64,000 nt of DNA from Actinomyces mediterranea (GTDB lineage: Bacteria; Actinomycetota; Actinomycetes; Actinomycetales; Actinomycetaceae), in assembly GCF_900155595.1 (NCBI RefSeq), contig NZ_FTPB01000004.1, forward strand, positions 558,001-622,000, in the 5' to 3' direction. Under the pieces are notes generated by a model. The model was not told where the DNA came from and did not search any database. It was given only the letters and a program-made list of their open reading frames with translations. Both the position numbers and the translations under genes were made by a program. Below are positions 53,740-63,483 of this stretch, piece by piece (position 1 is the first letter of the stretch; every line of letters begins with the position of its first letter).

Positions 53740-55533
53740 TCAGAACCCGGCTCCTGTGAGGATGAACCATGTGGCTCCTACCACGCCGACAGCGAAGACG
53801 CAGGCGAGGACGCGGATCCATCTTGGCCCGAGCGCGACAGCGGCGCCGCGTGACAGGCCGTCTCGCAGGTCCGCAGATGTCGGCATCAGCCAGTTGAGAG
53901 CGAGAGTCGTCCAGACGACGAACCACAGTGCGACGGACCCGATCCGATCGGTGATGAGAGGGTCGACGCCGATGGTGACGGTCGACGAGGTGAGGATCGA
54001 CCAGATGCGCCGCCAGTCCGCCCATCCAGTGGTGTTAAAGGTGTAGATGATCCACGCGGCGTAGGGGATGATCGCCCCGACTGCGATGCCCCAGACGAGT
54101 GCGGCCGCCGATCTGATTGCGAACAGCGGGGATAGGGCGATCATCCACGCCGTGTCCGAGGTGCGCTGTCCCTGGGCGCGCAAGCGCCTCATCTCCCGGT
54201 ATCTCAAGCAGCCACCGACGATGGAGATGAGCAGCAGAATCGCGAGGACGAGGACGCTGCCCGCCATGCCCATGGTGAGCGGGAGCATCGCGAGCGGCAT
54301 CATGAAGAACAATCCGACCAACCAGGCGGTTGCAGGAAGCCGGGGCGGGTACGCCGGTTGCCCGATGGGCGCCCACACCGATTCCGGCGAGGCGGGGGCC
54401 GCAGCGGGGGCGAGTGATTCCCAGCCGTTGAACGGGGCGGACGTCTGGGGTACGGGAATCTGGGGAACGGGTTGCGCAAGGGGCGCTGCCGCGTGGGACG
54501 GCGCGAATCCGGCGTCGACGCGGGGCTCGACTGCCGCCAGATCGGAGCCCCCCTGCCAGGCGGGCTCCGAGATCGTACCGGGGGTCGACAGGGCGGCGGT
54601 CGCATCCGAAGAGGGCAGCGCCCGTGTCCGCGCGAGGGGTGTCGCATCGACGCGGATGACCGCGGCGGGAAGAACATCGGTTGCGGGCAGGGTGTCGTAG
54701 AGCCCCTCCCATGCGACGTCGTCGATGGAGTCGACTCCGCCGGGCAGACCGTAGGCGGCGTAGAGCTTCCCGACGAGGTCGGCCGGGTCCGGCCGGGCAG
54801 CCGGGTCGGGGGACAGCGCTGCTTCGAGCGCCCCGGCCACGGCGGGGGCGAGTCCGCGCACATCCGGTTGCCCATCGAGGACGCGCATGATGATGCCTTG
54901 GATGTCCCCCGTCCCATAGGGCGGGCGCCCCGTCGCCGCGGTGAGGAGGGTGGCGCACCACGCCCACCAGTCCGTCGCATTCGAGGCGTCCTGCGCCCGC
55001 AGTAATTCGGGGGCTGTGTACCCGGCCGTCCCCGAGACGAGGCCGGTCTGGGTGAGGCGCTCGTCCCCGTCGCCCTGCGCGATGCCGAAGTCGATGAGGA
55101 TGGGCCCCTCATTCGAACAGATGATGTTCGAGGGTTTGATGTCGCGGTGAATGATGTGCGCGTCGTGCACGGCGTTGATGGTCTGCGCCATATGCGTCGC
55201 GAGCGCAGTGACGACCGGGAGCGGGAGGGGACCGCACTGAAGGATGGACGTGAGGGTGGGGCCCTCAATGTATTGGGAGACAACAAAGGGCTGTGTCGCG
55301 TCGGTTTCAATGTCGAGGACGTGGGCGACGGCGTTAGAACGGACGGAGTTGACGGTGCGAGCCTCTCGGGCGAGGCGGGCCCTGGCGGCTTCAGAGGCGG
55401 CGAGGGCGGGGTGGACGAGTTTGAGCGCCACACGGGTGCCACCCCCGTCCTCGGCGAGCCACACGGTTCCCGCGCCGCCCGCACCAAGGCGGTGAAGCAG
55501 CTTATAGCCGCCGATGTCGTCGCCCTCGTTCAC
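53740..55533 (-). CDS. Membrane Ser/Thr protein kinase (PknB-like kinase domain)
   Basis: 597 residues. The kinase domain spans about 8-265: Gly loop LGAGGAGTVWLAED, catalytic Lys in VALKLVHP, HRDIKPSNI catalytic loop, DFGIA, and activation loop TAGYTAPELL. A Pro/Ala-rich juxtamembrane stretch follows, then four or five C-terminal membrane helices instead of PASTA repeats, so no peptidoglycan sensor. Ligand and substrates are unknown. GTG start; divergent from the ABC ATPase gene. Confidence 0.92.
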   Translation of the reverse strand: MNEGDDIGGYKLLHRLGAGGAGTVWLAEDGGGTRVALKLVHPALAASEAARARLAREARTVNSVRSNAVAHVLDIETDATQPFVVSQYIEGPTLTSILQCGPLPLPVVTALATHMAQTINAVHDAHIIHRDIKPSNIICSNEGPILIDFGIAQGDGDERLTQTGLVSGTAGYTAPELLRAQDASNATDWWAWCATLLTAATGRPPYGTGDIQGIIMRVLDGQPDVRGLAPAVAGALEAALSPDPAARPDPADLVGKLYAAYGLPGGVDSIDDVAWEGLYDTLPATDVLPAAVIRVDATPLARTRALPSSDATAALSTPGTISEPAWQGGSDLAAVEPRVDAGFAPSHAAAPLAQPVPQIPVPQTSAPFNGWESLAPAAAPASPESVWAPIGQPAYPPRLPATAWLVGLFFMMPLAMLPLTMGMAGSVLVLAILLLISIVGGCLRYREMRRLRAQGQRTSDTAWMIALSPLFAIRSAAALVWGIAVGAIIPYAAWIIYTFNTTGWADWRRIWSILTSSTVTIGVDPLITDRIGSVALWFVVWTTLALNWLMPTSADLRDGLSRGAAVALGPRWIRVLACVFAVGVVGATWFILTGAGF

Positions 55534-55634
55534 ACCCTCAGATTACAGGTGCAGGCAGGCGTTTCGAGTTCTCACCGACCCGGGCCGGGTCAGTGGGCAC
55601 CTGATCGGTGCCGAGGGGTGTTACGCGCCTCACT

Positions 55635-55662
55635 TTGTCTGAGTCGTTTTCAGTGCTAGGTT
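55635..55662 (+). promoter_or_regulatory. Candidate promoter of the ABC ATPase gene
   Basis: TTGTCT, 16 bases, TAGGTT, about 110 bases before the start codon. Leader continues to the AGGAGG-like site GGGAGG at 55760. Confidence 0.45.
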
Positions 55663-55775
55663 TAAGGAGGTTTCGCGGCGCCACAGCGATTCCCTCGTCA
55701 GTGAAGACGCTGATCGAGTACAACGACCCACTCGGATCGTCCGGCACGTACCTGCCGGTGGGAGGAATACAGAAA

Positions 55776-56906
55776 ATGGCAACAGTAACTTTTGACAAGG
55801 CCACCCGTATCTACCCGGGTAATGACAAGCCCTCGGTTGATCAGCTCGATCTGAAGATTGAAGACGGTGAGTTCCTCGTCCTCGTCGGCCCCTCCGGCTG
55901 CGGAAAGTCCACGTCGCTGCGCATGCTCGCAGGTCTTGAGGACGTCAATGAGGGTCGCATCTTTATCGGCGATAAGGATGTCACCGACGTTCCCCCGAAG
56001 AACCGCGACATCGCGATGGTCTTCCAAAACTACGCCCTCTACCCGCACATGACCGTGCGTGAGAACATGGGTTTCGCTCTGAAGATCGCGGGCACCCCGA
56101 AGGAAGAGATCGCCAAGCGCGTCGACGAGGCGGCTCGTATTCTCGACCTCGAGCCCTACCTCGACCGCAAGCCGAAGGCCCTGTCCGGCGGTCAGCGTCA
56201 GCGCGTCGCGATGGGTCGCGCCATCGTCCGCAAGCCACAGGTCTTCCTCATGGATGAGCCGCTGTCGAACCTCGATGCGAAGCTGCGCGTCCAGACCCGC
56301 ACCCAGATCGCGTCCCTGCAGCGTCAGCTCGGCGTCACCACCGTCTACGTCACCCACGACCAGACGGAGGCCCTTACCATGGGCGACCGCATCGCGGTCC
56401 TCAAGGACGGCCTGCTCCAGCAGGTCGGCACCCCGCAGGAGATGTACGACCGGCCCGCCAATGAGTTCGTCGCAGGCTTCATCGGCTCGCCTGCCATGAA
56501 TCTCGGCAAGTTCAACGTCGAAGGCAATGTGGCCAAGCTCGGCCCGGCGCGCATCCCGCTGTCGGCTGAGACGGTGGCGGCAGTAACCCCCGAGGACGGC
56601 GGCAAGATCACCATCGGCTTCCGCCCCGAGAGCATGGACCTCGTCACCGACGACGACCCGCTCACCATCCCGATCGAGGTCGACTTCGTCGAGGAACTCG
56701 GCTCGGATGCCTACGTCTACGGACACCTTGCGGGCGTCGAGACCGGCACCGGAATCGGCTCCGCTGACGAGGACGCCGCGAAGCAGTTGATCGTTCGTGT
56801 GCCTCCGCGCACCGCGCCGGCCCGCGGAGGCACAATCCGCGTCCGCATCCGCCCCGGACAGCAGCACAACTTCTCCGCTGCCACCGGAATGCGCCTGCCC
56901 GACTGA
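55776..56906 (+). CDS. Carbohydrate ABC transporter ATPase (MsiK/UgpC type)
   Basis: 376 residues. Walker [10 protein letters not shown], signature [14 protein letters not shown], Walker [17 protein letters not shown], switch [10 protein letters not shown], and the regulatory C-terminal OB domain ([10 protein letters not shown]). The start chosen has GGGAGGAA upstream. No permease or binding-protein gene is nearby; such a solitary gene matches MsiK of Streptomyces, an ATPase shared by many sugar importers. That shared role is inferred. Confidence 0.93.
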   Translation: MATVTFDKATRIYPGNDKPSVDQLDLKIEDGEFLVLVGPSGCGKSTSLRMLAGLEDVNEGRIFIGDKDVTDVPPKNRDIAMVFQNYALYPHMTVRENMGFALKIAGTPKEEIAKRVDEAARILDLEPYLDRKPKALSGGQRQRVAMGRAIVRKPQVFLMDEPLSNLDAKLRVQTRTQIASLQRQLGVTTVYVTHDQTEALTMGDRIAVLKDGLLQQVGTPQEMYDRPANEFVAGFIGSPAMNLGKFNVEGNVAKLGPARIPLSAETVAAVTPEDGGKITIGFRPESMDLVTDDDPLTIPIEVDFVEELGSDAYVYGHLAGVETGTGIGSADEDAAKQLIVRVPPRTAPARGGTIRVRIRPGQQHNFSAATGMRLPD

Positions 56907-56917
56907 TCAGTCCTCTC

Positions 56918-56949
56918 GGTTGACCCCGCCCAGTGAGGCGGGGTCAACC
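56918..56949 (+). terminator. Terminator after the ABC ATPase
   Basis: GGTTGACCCCGCC pairs exactly with 56937-56949; CGTTTTCG follows. Lies 11 bases past the stop. Confidence 0.8.
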
Positions 56950-56990
56950 CGTTTTCGCCACTCCGCCAGATCGAATGAGACGCTGATTCC

Positions 56991-58247
56991 ATGGCTGACG
57001 CATTTGAGATCATGGCTGCGAAGGTCGACCCCGCCCTCCTCGACCTGCCATGGGACACTCCCTTAGAAGAGTGGCCTGATTCACTGCTCGCAGCGCTGCC
57101 CCGCGGCATTTCCCGCCATGTTGTCCGATTCGTCGAGTTGTCCGACCGAGTCATCGCAGTCAAAGAGATTGGATCGACGGTCGCCCATCACGAGTATGAG
57201 ATGCTGCGCGACCTCGCCCGCCTCGATGCGCCCTCGGTCATTCCGACGGCGGTCATCACGGGCAGGCGGTCCCCCTCGGGCGAAGAGCTCAACGCCGCCC
57301 TCGTCACCGATCACCTGCAGTTCTCCCTGCCCTACCGGGCGTTGTTTCGCCGCCATATGGGGGCGGAGAACGCGACCCGCCTCATTGATGCACTCGCCGT
57401 TCTTCTCGTGCGACTGCACCTGCTTGGCTTCTACTGGGGCGATGTCTCCTTGTCTAATACCCTGTTCCGCCGCGACGCCGACGCCTTTTCGGCCTATCTG
57501 GTGGATGCCGAGACCGGGGAGCTGCACCCGAAATTGACACCCGGCCAGCGCGAGTACGACGTCGACTTGGCACGCGTCAATATCATCGGCGAACTCATGG
57601 ATCTCCAAGCCGGCGGTTTCTTCCCCGAGGAGGCCGACCCGATTGAGGTCGGCGACCGCATCCGTTCGCGCTACTACGACTTGTGGAATGAGCTGACGAG
57701 CAGCGAGACCATTGAGGCCGACCAGAAGTGGAAGGTCGCCCAGCGGATCAGTCGCCTCAATGAGCTCGGCTTCGATGTGGGCGAGTTGCGGATGTCGTCG
57801 GTGGCGGGCACCGCTCAGCTCGACATTCAGCCGAAAGTCGTTGATGCGGGCCACCACCACCGCAAACTCATGCGCCTGACGGGCATGGACGTGGGCGAGA
57901 AGCAGGCCCAGCGCCTCCTCAACGACATCGACACCTATCGCATGGTGTCCGGCAAGGAGAATCTGTCCCTTGAGATGGTCGCCCACGACTGGGTGAACGC
58001 GATGTTCGAGCCGCTTATTGAGGCGATTCCCCCGCAGCTCGCGTCGAAACTCGAGCAGGCGCAGATCTACCACGAGTTCCTCGAGCACCGCTGGTTCCTC
58101 GGCGAGCAGTCGGGCCACGATATCCCCTATGACGAGGCCGTTCGCTCGTATATCGACACTGTTCTGTCCACGAAGCGCGATGAAGCGGTCTTCATCGAAC
58201 CGGATTCGGATGTGCCGACCCCGTCGTCGAATCCCGACCTGTGGTAA
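56991..58247 (+). CDS. DUF4032 protein with kinase-like start
   Basis: 418 residues. The N-terminal half looks like a lipopolysaccharide-kinase-type fold: VIAVKEIGSTVAHHEYEML, RLHLLGFYWGDVSLSNTLF and AYLVDAETGEL, with YWGDVSLSN as catalytic loop. The C-terminal half is the DUF4032 domain. Common near the UgpC/MsiK ATPase in actinobacteria; function unknown. Only 28 bases separate it from the GDPD gene, so they form an operon. Confidence 0.87.
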   Translation: MADAFEIMAAKVDPALLDLPWDTPLEEWPDSLLAALPRGISRHVVRFVELSDRVIAVKEIGSTVAHHEYEMLRDLARLDAPSVIPTAVITGRRSPSGEELNAALVTDHLQFSLPYRALFRRHMGAENATRLIDALAVLLVRLHLLGFYWGDVSLSNTLFRRDADAFSAYLVDAETGELHPKLTPGQREYDVDLARVNIIGELMDLQAGGFFPEEADPIEVGDRIRSRYYDLWNELTSSETIEADQKWKVAQRISRLNELGFDVGELRMSSVAGTAQLDIQPKVVDAGHHHRKLMRLTGMDVGEKQAQRLLNDIDTYRMVSGKENLSLEMVAHDWVNAMFEPLIEAIPPQLASKLEQAQIYHEFLEHRWFLGEQSGHDIPYDEAVRSYIDTVLSTKRDEAVFIEPDSDVPTPSSNPDLW

Positions 58248-58275
58248 AACACTGTCATCACATCGAAGGACCCGT

Positions 58276-59028
58276 ATGTCTGAATTCCCCCGCATCTACG
58301 GCCACCGCGGAGCGCCCTCGTTGGCGCCCGAGAACACGATCGCGTCTTTTTCGAAGGCGATGGAGGCGGGTGCGCGCTGGTTCGAGTTCGATGTCGACAT
58401 CATCGGCGATGGCTCGCTCATTGTGATCCACGATGACACCCTCGACCGGACGACGAATGGTTCGGGGCGCTACTACTCGCTGTCGTATTCCGATATCCGC
58501 AGACTCGACGCCGGGAAGTGGTTCTCCGACGTGTACCGCTTCGAGCGGATCCCGGAGGCCGCTGATGTCATCGAATTCGCGAATACTGCGAATATGGGCA
58601 TGAATCTGGAGATCAAGCCCTGCTTCGGCGGACCCGCCCTGCGTGAGCGCCTCATTGAGAACATCACGGTGGCACTCGAGAAGGTCAAGCGCCCGGACCG
58701 GCTCATCGTGTCCTCCTTCGATCACGAGGCCCTTGCCCGTTTTCATACGCTCAACCCGGATGTCGCCCTCGGCTGGCTCTTCGAGCGAGAGAATCAACTC
58801 GGACCGACGTGGCAGGAGGGCGCGGCCGAGATCGGGTGCGCGGCGATCCACCCCGACCTCGATGGGCTCACGCAGGCCGAGGTCGCCCAGATGCGCGAGG
58901 CCGGATTCGATGTCAATGTATGGACGGTGAACGACGTCGATCAGGCTCTCGAACTCGCCTCATGGGGCGTTACCGGGATCTTCACGGATCGCCCGCAGGA
59001 CTTCCCGCCCGAGGCGCACGTCCTGTAA
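58276..59028 (+). CDS. Glycerophosphodiester phosphodiesterase
   Basis: 250 residues of the GDPD TIM-barrel family. YGHRGAPSLAPENTIASF (HRG and E), WFEFDVDIIGDG, VIHDDTLDRTTNGSG and LEIKPC mark the metal and substrate residues. Splits glycerophosphodiesters to glycerol-3-phosphate and an alcohol; lacking a signal peptide, it is cytosolic. The ATG has GAAGG upstream; a longer open frame overlaps DUF4032 out of frame and is rejected. Confidence 0.95.
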   Translation: MSEFPRIYGHRGAPSLAPENTIASFSKAMEAGARWFEFDVDIIGDGSLIVIHDDTLDRTTNGSGRYYSLSYSDIRRLDAGKWFSDVYRFERIPEAADVIEFANTANMGMNLEIKPCFGGPALRERLIENITVALEKVKRPDRLIVSSFDHEALARFHTLNPDVALGWLFERENQLGPTWQEGAAEIGCAAIHPDLDGLTQAEVAQMREAGFDVNVWTVNDVDQALELASWGVTGIFTDRPQDFPPEAHVL

Positions 59029-59045
59029 CGGGTTCGTCCACATGG

Positions 59046-59071
59046 AGGGGTCATCCACAAGGATGGCCCCT
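59046..59071 (+). terminator. Terminator after GDPD
   Basis: AGGGGTCATCC and GGATGGCCCCT pair with one T-G, loop ACAA, followed by TTTGCGC. Confidence 0.65.
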
Positions 59072-59245
59072 TTGCGCATGTCTGTGACCTTTGTTCCTTG
59101 CTATCGCGCATCGATTCTCTCGAAACGACATCGAATCCCTCACACCCAATTATTCAATGTCCCGTAATTGAAACTACGACGTACCGTAGTTAGGCTGTGT
59201 TTCAAGAGGGCACGAGTAGCGTGCCACCGATCAGGAAGAGAACCC

Positions 59246-61084
59246 ATGAACGTCGCAACAATTCACCGCTATCTTGACGAGGGCGGAGTCGCCAACTCCG
59301 CCATTCGCTCATTCGTCGAAGAGTGGGCACTGCTCACCGAACCGGATCGCATCGAGGTCATCAGCGCCGAGGACGACGCACGCCTCATCGCCGAAGCCCT
59401 CGATGCAGGGGAGATCCTCCCCGCAGGCAAGGGACGCTACTACACGCGCTCCCACCCCAAGGACACCGCCCGATCCGAGGGCCGCACCGTCGTCGCTACC
59501 GCCGACCCCGCAGATAAGGGCGTCTACAACAACTGGCGCCCCTCCGCGGAGATCCTCGCCGCTCAGCGCGCACACGTTGCAGGAGCCCTCGCGGGCAAGA
59601 CGATGTACGTCATCCCGTATCTCATGGCAGTCCCGGGCTCCGCCCTCGCCCCTTTCGCCGCGGGAGTCCAGCTCACCGATAACCGCGTCGTCGTCCTGCA
59701 GATGATCCGAATGGCCCGTGTCGGCCTGCACCTCTTCGAGGAGCTCGCAGATCCGTCCTTCTTCGTTCGCTCCGTTCACGTGACCGGCGACCTCGACGCC
59801 CTCGGCCAAGGAACGGACGATGACCAGCGCCTCTTCGCGACCATCGCCGATCAGCGCCTCATCATCCACTACGGCTCCTCCTATGGGGGCAACGCCCTCC
59901 TCGGGAAGATCGCCCACAGCCTGCGCCAGTCCGCCTACGACGGCTGGAAGTCCGGGAAATTCCTCGCCGAGCAGTTCATGCTCCTCGGCATCGTCGACAC
60001 GCAGACTGGCCGGACCTACCACGTCTGCGGCGGCTTCCCCTCGGCCTCCGGCAAGACGAACCTCGCAATGACCCTGCCGCCCGACGCCCTCGGGGACCGT
60101 TATCGTGTCGAGTTCTACGGCGACGACATCACCTGGCTGTGGGCGGGTGAGGACGGACGCCTCTACGGAATGAACTCCGAGAACGGCGTCTTCGGAGTCG
60201 CCAAGGACACGAATGAGGCGACGAACCCGGCGGCCCTATCGGCGATTCAGGAGGACAGCGGCGTCCTCTTCACGAATGTTGCCTACAACGAACGCACCCA
60301 GGAGGTCTGGTGGGAGGGACGCACGCCCGAGCCGCCGAGCGACCTCGACGGATGGCTCGATTGGACGGGCGCGCCGATCAGTGAGCGTGCTGAAGAGGAC
60401 AAGGACCTGCCCTGGGCCCACCCGAACAGCCGTTTCGCGACCGGCCTCGGCAATGTCGCGACTGTCGCCGCGGACGCCTCCTCTCCGGCGGGCGTCCCGA
60501 TCGACGCAGTCATCTTCGGCGGGCGCACCCGGGATCGCGAACCCCTCATCCGCGCCATGAGGGACATCGCCGAGGGCGTCTACGACGGCCTCACACTCGG
60601 CGCGGAGGCGACTTTCGCCGCCGAGGGCGTCGAAGGACAGCTGCGCTACGACCCCATGTCGATGCGCCCCTTCATGTCCTATCCGGAGGGAGACTACGCT
60701 GCTCACTGGTTGAAGATCCTCGGAGGCCTCAGCAAGCCCCCGGTCTTCGCTCACGTCAACTGGTTCCAACGCGATCCCGACGACGGGCATTTCCTCTGGC
60801 CCGGATACCGCGACAATCTGCGTGCACTCTTGTGGCTCATGGACTACCAGGACGGTCGCGCCCGGGGGACGGCAACTCCCGTCGGCGTCATCCCGACCGC
60901 AGATGAGCTCAATCGCGAGGGCCTCACCATTTCGGATGGGGACCTCGCTCGCCTGCTGACGATTGACGTCGACAGGTGGAGGCAGGAGATGGGCTTCCGG
61001 GGCGAGCACCTCGATCGATTCGCGAATCTGCCCGAGGAAATCCGTTCCGTGCACGCTCGAATCGAGTCGGAGCTTACCCGCTGA
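59246..61084 (+). CDS. pckG: Phosphoenolpyruvate carboxykinase (GTP)
   Basis: 612 residues, the length of GTP-type enzymes. GGFPSASGKTNLAM is the phosphate loop, YGDDITWLW the metal site, and NWFQRDPDDGHFLWPGYRDNLRAL the nucleotide region. Converts oxaloacetate to PEP in gluconeogenesis, matching glycerol use by glpFK elsewhere in the window. The start is the ATG after GAAGAGAA; 26 extra upstream codons are noncoding. Bases 59072-59245 hold its leader. Confidence 0.97.
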   Translation: MNVATIHRYLDEGGVANSAIRSFVEEWALLTEPDRIEVISAEDDARLIAEALDAGEILPAGKGRYYTRSHPKDTARSEGRTVVATADPADKGVYNNWRPSAEILAAQRAHVAGALAGKTMYVIPYLMAVPGSALAPFAAGVQLTDNRVVVLQMIRMARVGLHLFEELADPSFFVRSVHVTGDLDALGQGTDDDQRLFATIADQRLIIHYGSSYGGNALLGKIAHSLRQSAYDGWKSGKFLAEQFMLLGIVDTQTGRTYHVCGGFPSASGKTNLAMTLPPDALGDRYRVEFYGDDITWLWAGEDGRLYGMNSENGVFGVAKDTNEATNPAALSAIQEDSGVLFTNVAYNERTQEVWWEGRTPEPPSDLDGWLDWTGAPISERAEEDKDLPWAHPNSRFATGLGNVATVAADASSPAGVPIDAVIFGGRTRDREPLIRAMRDIAEGVYDGLTLGAEATFAAEGVEGQLRYDPMSMRPFMSYPEGDYAAHWLKILGGLSKPPVFAHVNWFQRDPDDGHFLWPGYRDNLRALLWLMDYQDGRARGTATPVGVIPTADELNREGLTISDGDLARLLTIDVDRWRQEMGFRGEHLDRFANLPEEIRSVHARIESELTR

Positions 61085-61088
61085 TACT

Positions 61089-61128
61089 CGGGGTGGGCGG
61101 TCACATCATGGGGAGACCGCCCACCCCG
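61089..61128. terminator. Hairpin between pckG and the second DtxR gene
   Basis: CGGGGTGGGCGGTC pairs exactly with 61115-61128 across a 12-base loop, 4 bases past the pckG stop. Confidence 0.75.
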
Positions 61129-61181
61129 CTCCACGCTTGTGGAAGCGAGCGCCGATGCGCCGGTCGCACCGGCGGGGAGGC

Positions 61182-61868
61182 TCAGCGAGCCCGGGACACC
61201 CACACGGCGGCTGCGGCGATGCCACCCAGGTTGATGGGCTCGTGATCAACGATGCTCACGCGCACGCCATCAGAGAATGGTTCGGGCTCGAGGACGGTGA
61301 GTTGAGTGCCGTAGACGATTCCCCTGTCGGCTAGGAATCGCAAGAGTTCCGGATCATCATCTGAAATGCGTTCGACGCGGACCCGCTCAGCCGCTGCCGC
61401 ATTGGAGGCGATGTCGGCGAGAGAGTGCGACGAATAGGCAGGAAGGGCGCCATTCTCATCGGGGATGGGATCGCCGTGAGGGTCTCTCAACGGGTGCCCC
61501 AGATGGGCGTCGATGCGGTCGATCATGAAATCGGAGACCGCGTGTTCAAGCACTTCGGCTTCGTCATGGACTTGATCGGAGCGATAGTCGAGCACCTCGA
61601 CGAGGAAAGCCTCGATGAGGCGGTGCCTGCGCACCATGGCGAGGGCGATCGCGAGCCCCTCCTGCGTCAGCGCGACCGCCCCGTAGGGGGCGTGGGTGAG
61701 GTATCCCAAGTCGGCGAGTTTGCGGATCGCATCCGATGCCGTCGATAGTTTGACGCCCGTTTTGGCCGCGATGGTCGATGCCGTGACCGGTTGGTCCGAC
61801 CACTCCCCCAGCGTCCACACCGCTTTGAGATAGTTCTGGCTGCTCGCCGACAGTTGAGATGTCGTCAT
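61182..61868 (-). CDS. DtxR-family regulator, manganese (MntR-like) type
   Basis: 228 residues. Winged helix TASTIAAKTGVKLSTASDAIRKLADLGYL, metal site VHDEAEVLEHAVSD and a C-terminal FeoA/SH3-like part. Where the iron paralogue (21038) has Cys in HEEACRWEH, this one has Glu, the residue typical of Mn-responsive MntR. It should repress manganese uptake genes. TACTCT lies six bases before the ATG with no ribosome site, suggesting a leaderless mRNA. Confidence 0.9.
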   Translation of the reverse strand: MTTSQLSASSQNYLKAVWTLGEWSDQPVTASTIAAKTGVKLSTASDAIRKLADLGYLTHAPYGAVALTQEGLAIALAMVRRHRLIEAFLVEVLDYRSDQVHDEAEVLEHAVSDFMIDRIDAHLGHPLRDPHGDPIPDENGALPAYSSHSLADIASNAAAAERVRVERISDDDPELLRFLADRGIVYGTQLTVLEPEPFSDGVRVSIVDHEPINLGGIAAAAVWVSRAR

Positions 61869-62042
61869 ATCCGTAGAGTATCAATGCGGTCGGTCAGAAC
61901 TCCCATGTCCTCATCGCAGCATCCTTCGGCCGCGCCGGTAACGCGAAGGGAAGCGGAGAAGAAGTCGGCGTAGTAGCGAGGCGGCCCAGCGGACGACCCC
62001 TCCATTACTGTTACTGTGCGACGACCACGGTCTCGGATAGCG

Positions 62043-63233
62043 TCACGCACCCCTGTTGTGGCGCTCGTGGCGGTTGCGCACATAGCGCGACAGGGATAAT
62101 TCAGCGATCGAGTCGATGAGGGCGAGGACGCCGAAAACGCCGCCGAGCTTGACCCACCCGGAGCGCGGCTTATCGGCCGATACGGCGAGTGCGATGAGGG
62201 AGGCTCCGATCATCGCTTCGGCAGTGGCGAAGGCCTGAATCATCCAGGGCTTCTCGATGGCGATCGACTGGTAGGAGTTCCACAGGGGCTGCGCCGGGGA
62301 ATCGGGTTCGCTCAGCATGATGTCGACGCTGCGGCCGATCGCATTGGAGATGCCCCGCGCGGCGTGGGTCTGCGCGCCCTCGACCTCGTCGGCGTCGAGC
62401 GATCCGAGGAGGAATCCGGCGACGCCGGAGGGTAGTCCGAGCGCAGTGACGACCTTCCACACGGCGTCGTCCCCGCGGGCGGAGGCGGAGGCGATGAGGG
62501 CATCCGCATTGGCGCCCGGCACGCCTGCGGCGATCGCCCGCAGTTCGGGCCGGTCCCCCACGAGGTCGATGATCTCATCGGCTAGGTCGGCGGCGTCGTC
62601 GTGGGCGCCGGGGACGAGCAGGGACTCCATCCCCCAGTTGTGGGTGACGATGTGTTCGAGGTGGTCGTCGGTGACCAGGAGGGCTTGGAATTCTCCCTCG
62701 GAGCGCGACAGGGTGACGAGCGGCAGTTCGCCGAAGTTCCATCCCGCCTTCTCCGGGGGAAGTTGGGCGAGGAGGGCGCGGTGCTCGTCCGCGAGTTCGA
62801 TGTCGGCAAGGTCGATGCCCTCAAGCGCTGCGAGGAGGGGCACCGACGAGGCGGGGGTGCGCCCGATCTCCACGATCCGCGACCCCTCGTCAGCGCTGAG
62901 GTCGTCGTCATCCTCCCAGGAGTCCACGAGAGGGGATTCGCCCTCGGGCAAGTGGTCGGCGCTGGAACTGCCGACGCGGACCTCCGCGTCAAAGAGGAGA
63001 GCGAGTTCTTCGGCGAGGTCTGCGAGCGCGGGGCCCGTTTCCACTGCTCCGTCACGAACGAGGGCGACGTTGTCGTCGTGCACGGCGACGTTCATGCCGA
63101 GGAGTTGCGGAGAGGCGGGGAACCATTCGAGTTGGGCGAGGATCGCCCGTTCGCGCAGTTCTTCTGCGACGGTGGCGGGGTCGAGTTCACGCCCGATGAT
63201 CATGCCTTCGACGCGAGTCCAGTCCTGCTCCAT
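62043..63233 (-). CDS. Unrecognised protein with C-terminal membrane helices
   Basis: 396 residues. N-terminal ~110 residues (ATVAEELRERAILAQLEWF) carry alternating strands and helices, then an acidic Asp/Glu-rich stretch (WEDDDDLSADEG). The middle is soluble (SLLVPGAHDDAADLADEIIDL). Two or three hydrophobic helices near the end (AFATAEAMIGASLIALAV and GVFGVLALIDSIAELS) suggest membrane attachment. No family recognised. Start uncertain: M1 or the internal MIIGRELD. It neighbours cas6, but nothing links them. Confidence 0.6.
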   Translation of the reverse strand: MEQDWTRVEGMIIGRELDPATVAEELRERAILAQLEWFPASPQLLGMNVAVHDDNVALVRDGAVETGPALADLAEELALLFDAEVRVGSSSADHLPEGESPLVDSWEDDDDLSADEGSRIVEIGRTPASSVPLLAALEGIDLADIELADEHRALLAQLPPEKAGWNFGELPLVTLSRSEGEFQALLVTDDHLEHIVTHNWGMESLLVPGAHDDAADLADEIIDLVGDRPELRAIAAGVPGANADALIASASARGDDAVWKVVTALGLPSGVAGFLLGSLDADEVEGAQTHAARGISNAIGRSVDIMLSEPDSPAQPLWNSYQSIAIEKPWMIQAFATAEAMIGASLIALAVSADKPRSGWVKLGGVFGVLALIDSIAELSLSRYVRNRHERHNRGA

Positions 63234-63483
63234 GTCGATTCACCCTTCTTCGTTGAGGTGCTTCAATCTCACCACGTTTAGAGCCGTTTGTCCGCACACT
63301 GGCCCGGAATGCGCGCCGACGTCGACAAATCTCCCCGCGCGGCGGACAAAAGTGCGGGCGGGAGGGGGATGTGCAGCGTGTATGCTGCCCGAGGTGCTCG
63401 AGTGATCGGACATCGGCCCTTCCACATGCGAAGATCGTCGGGTAGACGCGGGGAGGCTCCCGCTCGGAAAGATGAGATCGCCG

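Noticed and set aside
55608-55775. A 56-residue N-terminal extension of the ABC ATPase
   Set aside because: A promoter and a clear ribosome site lie inside it, and family members begin at MATVTF-like starts.
63234-63471. A CRISPR repeat or leader near cas6
   Set aside because: No repeated 25 to 37-base unit is visible in the window, only generic GC-rich sequence.
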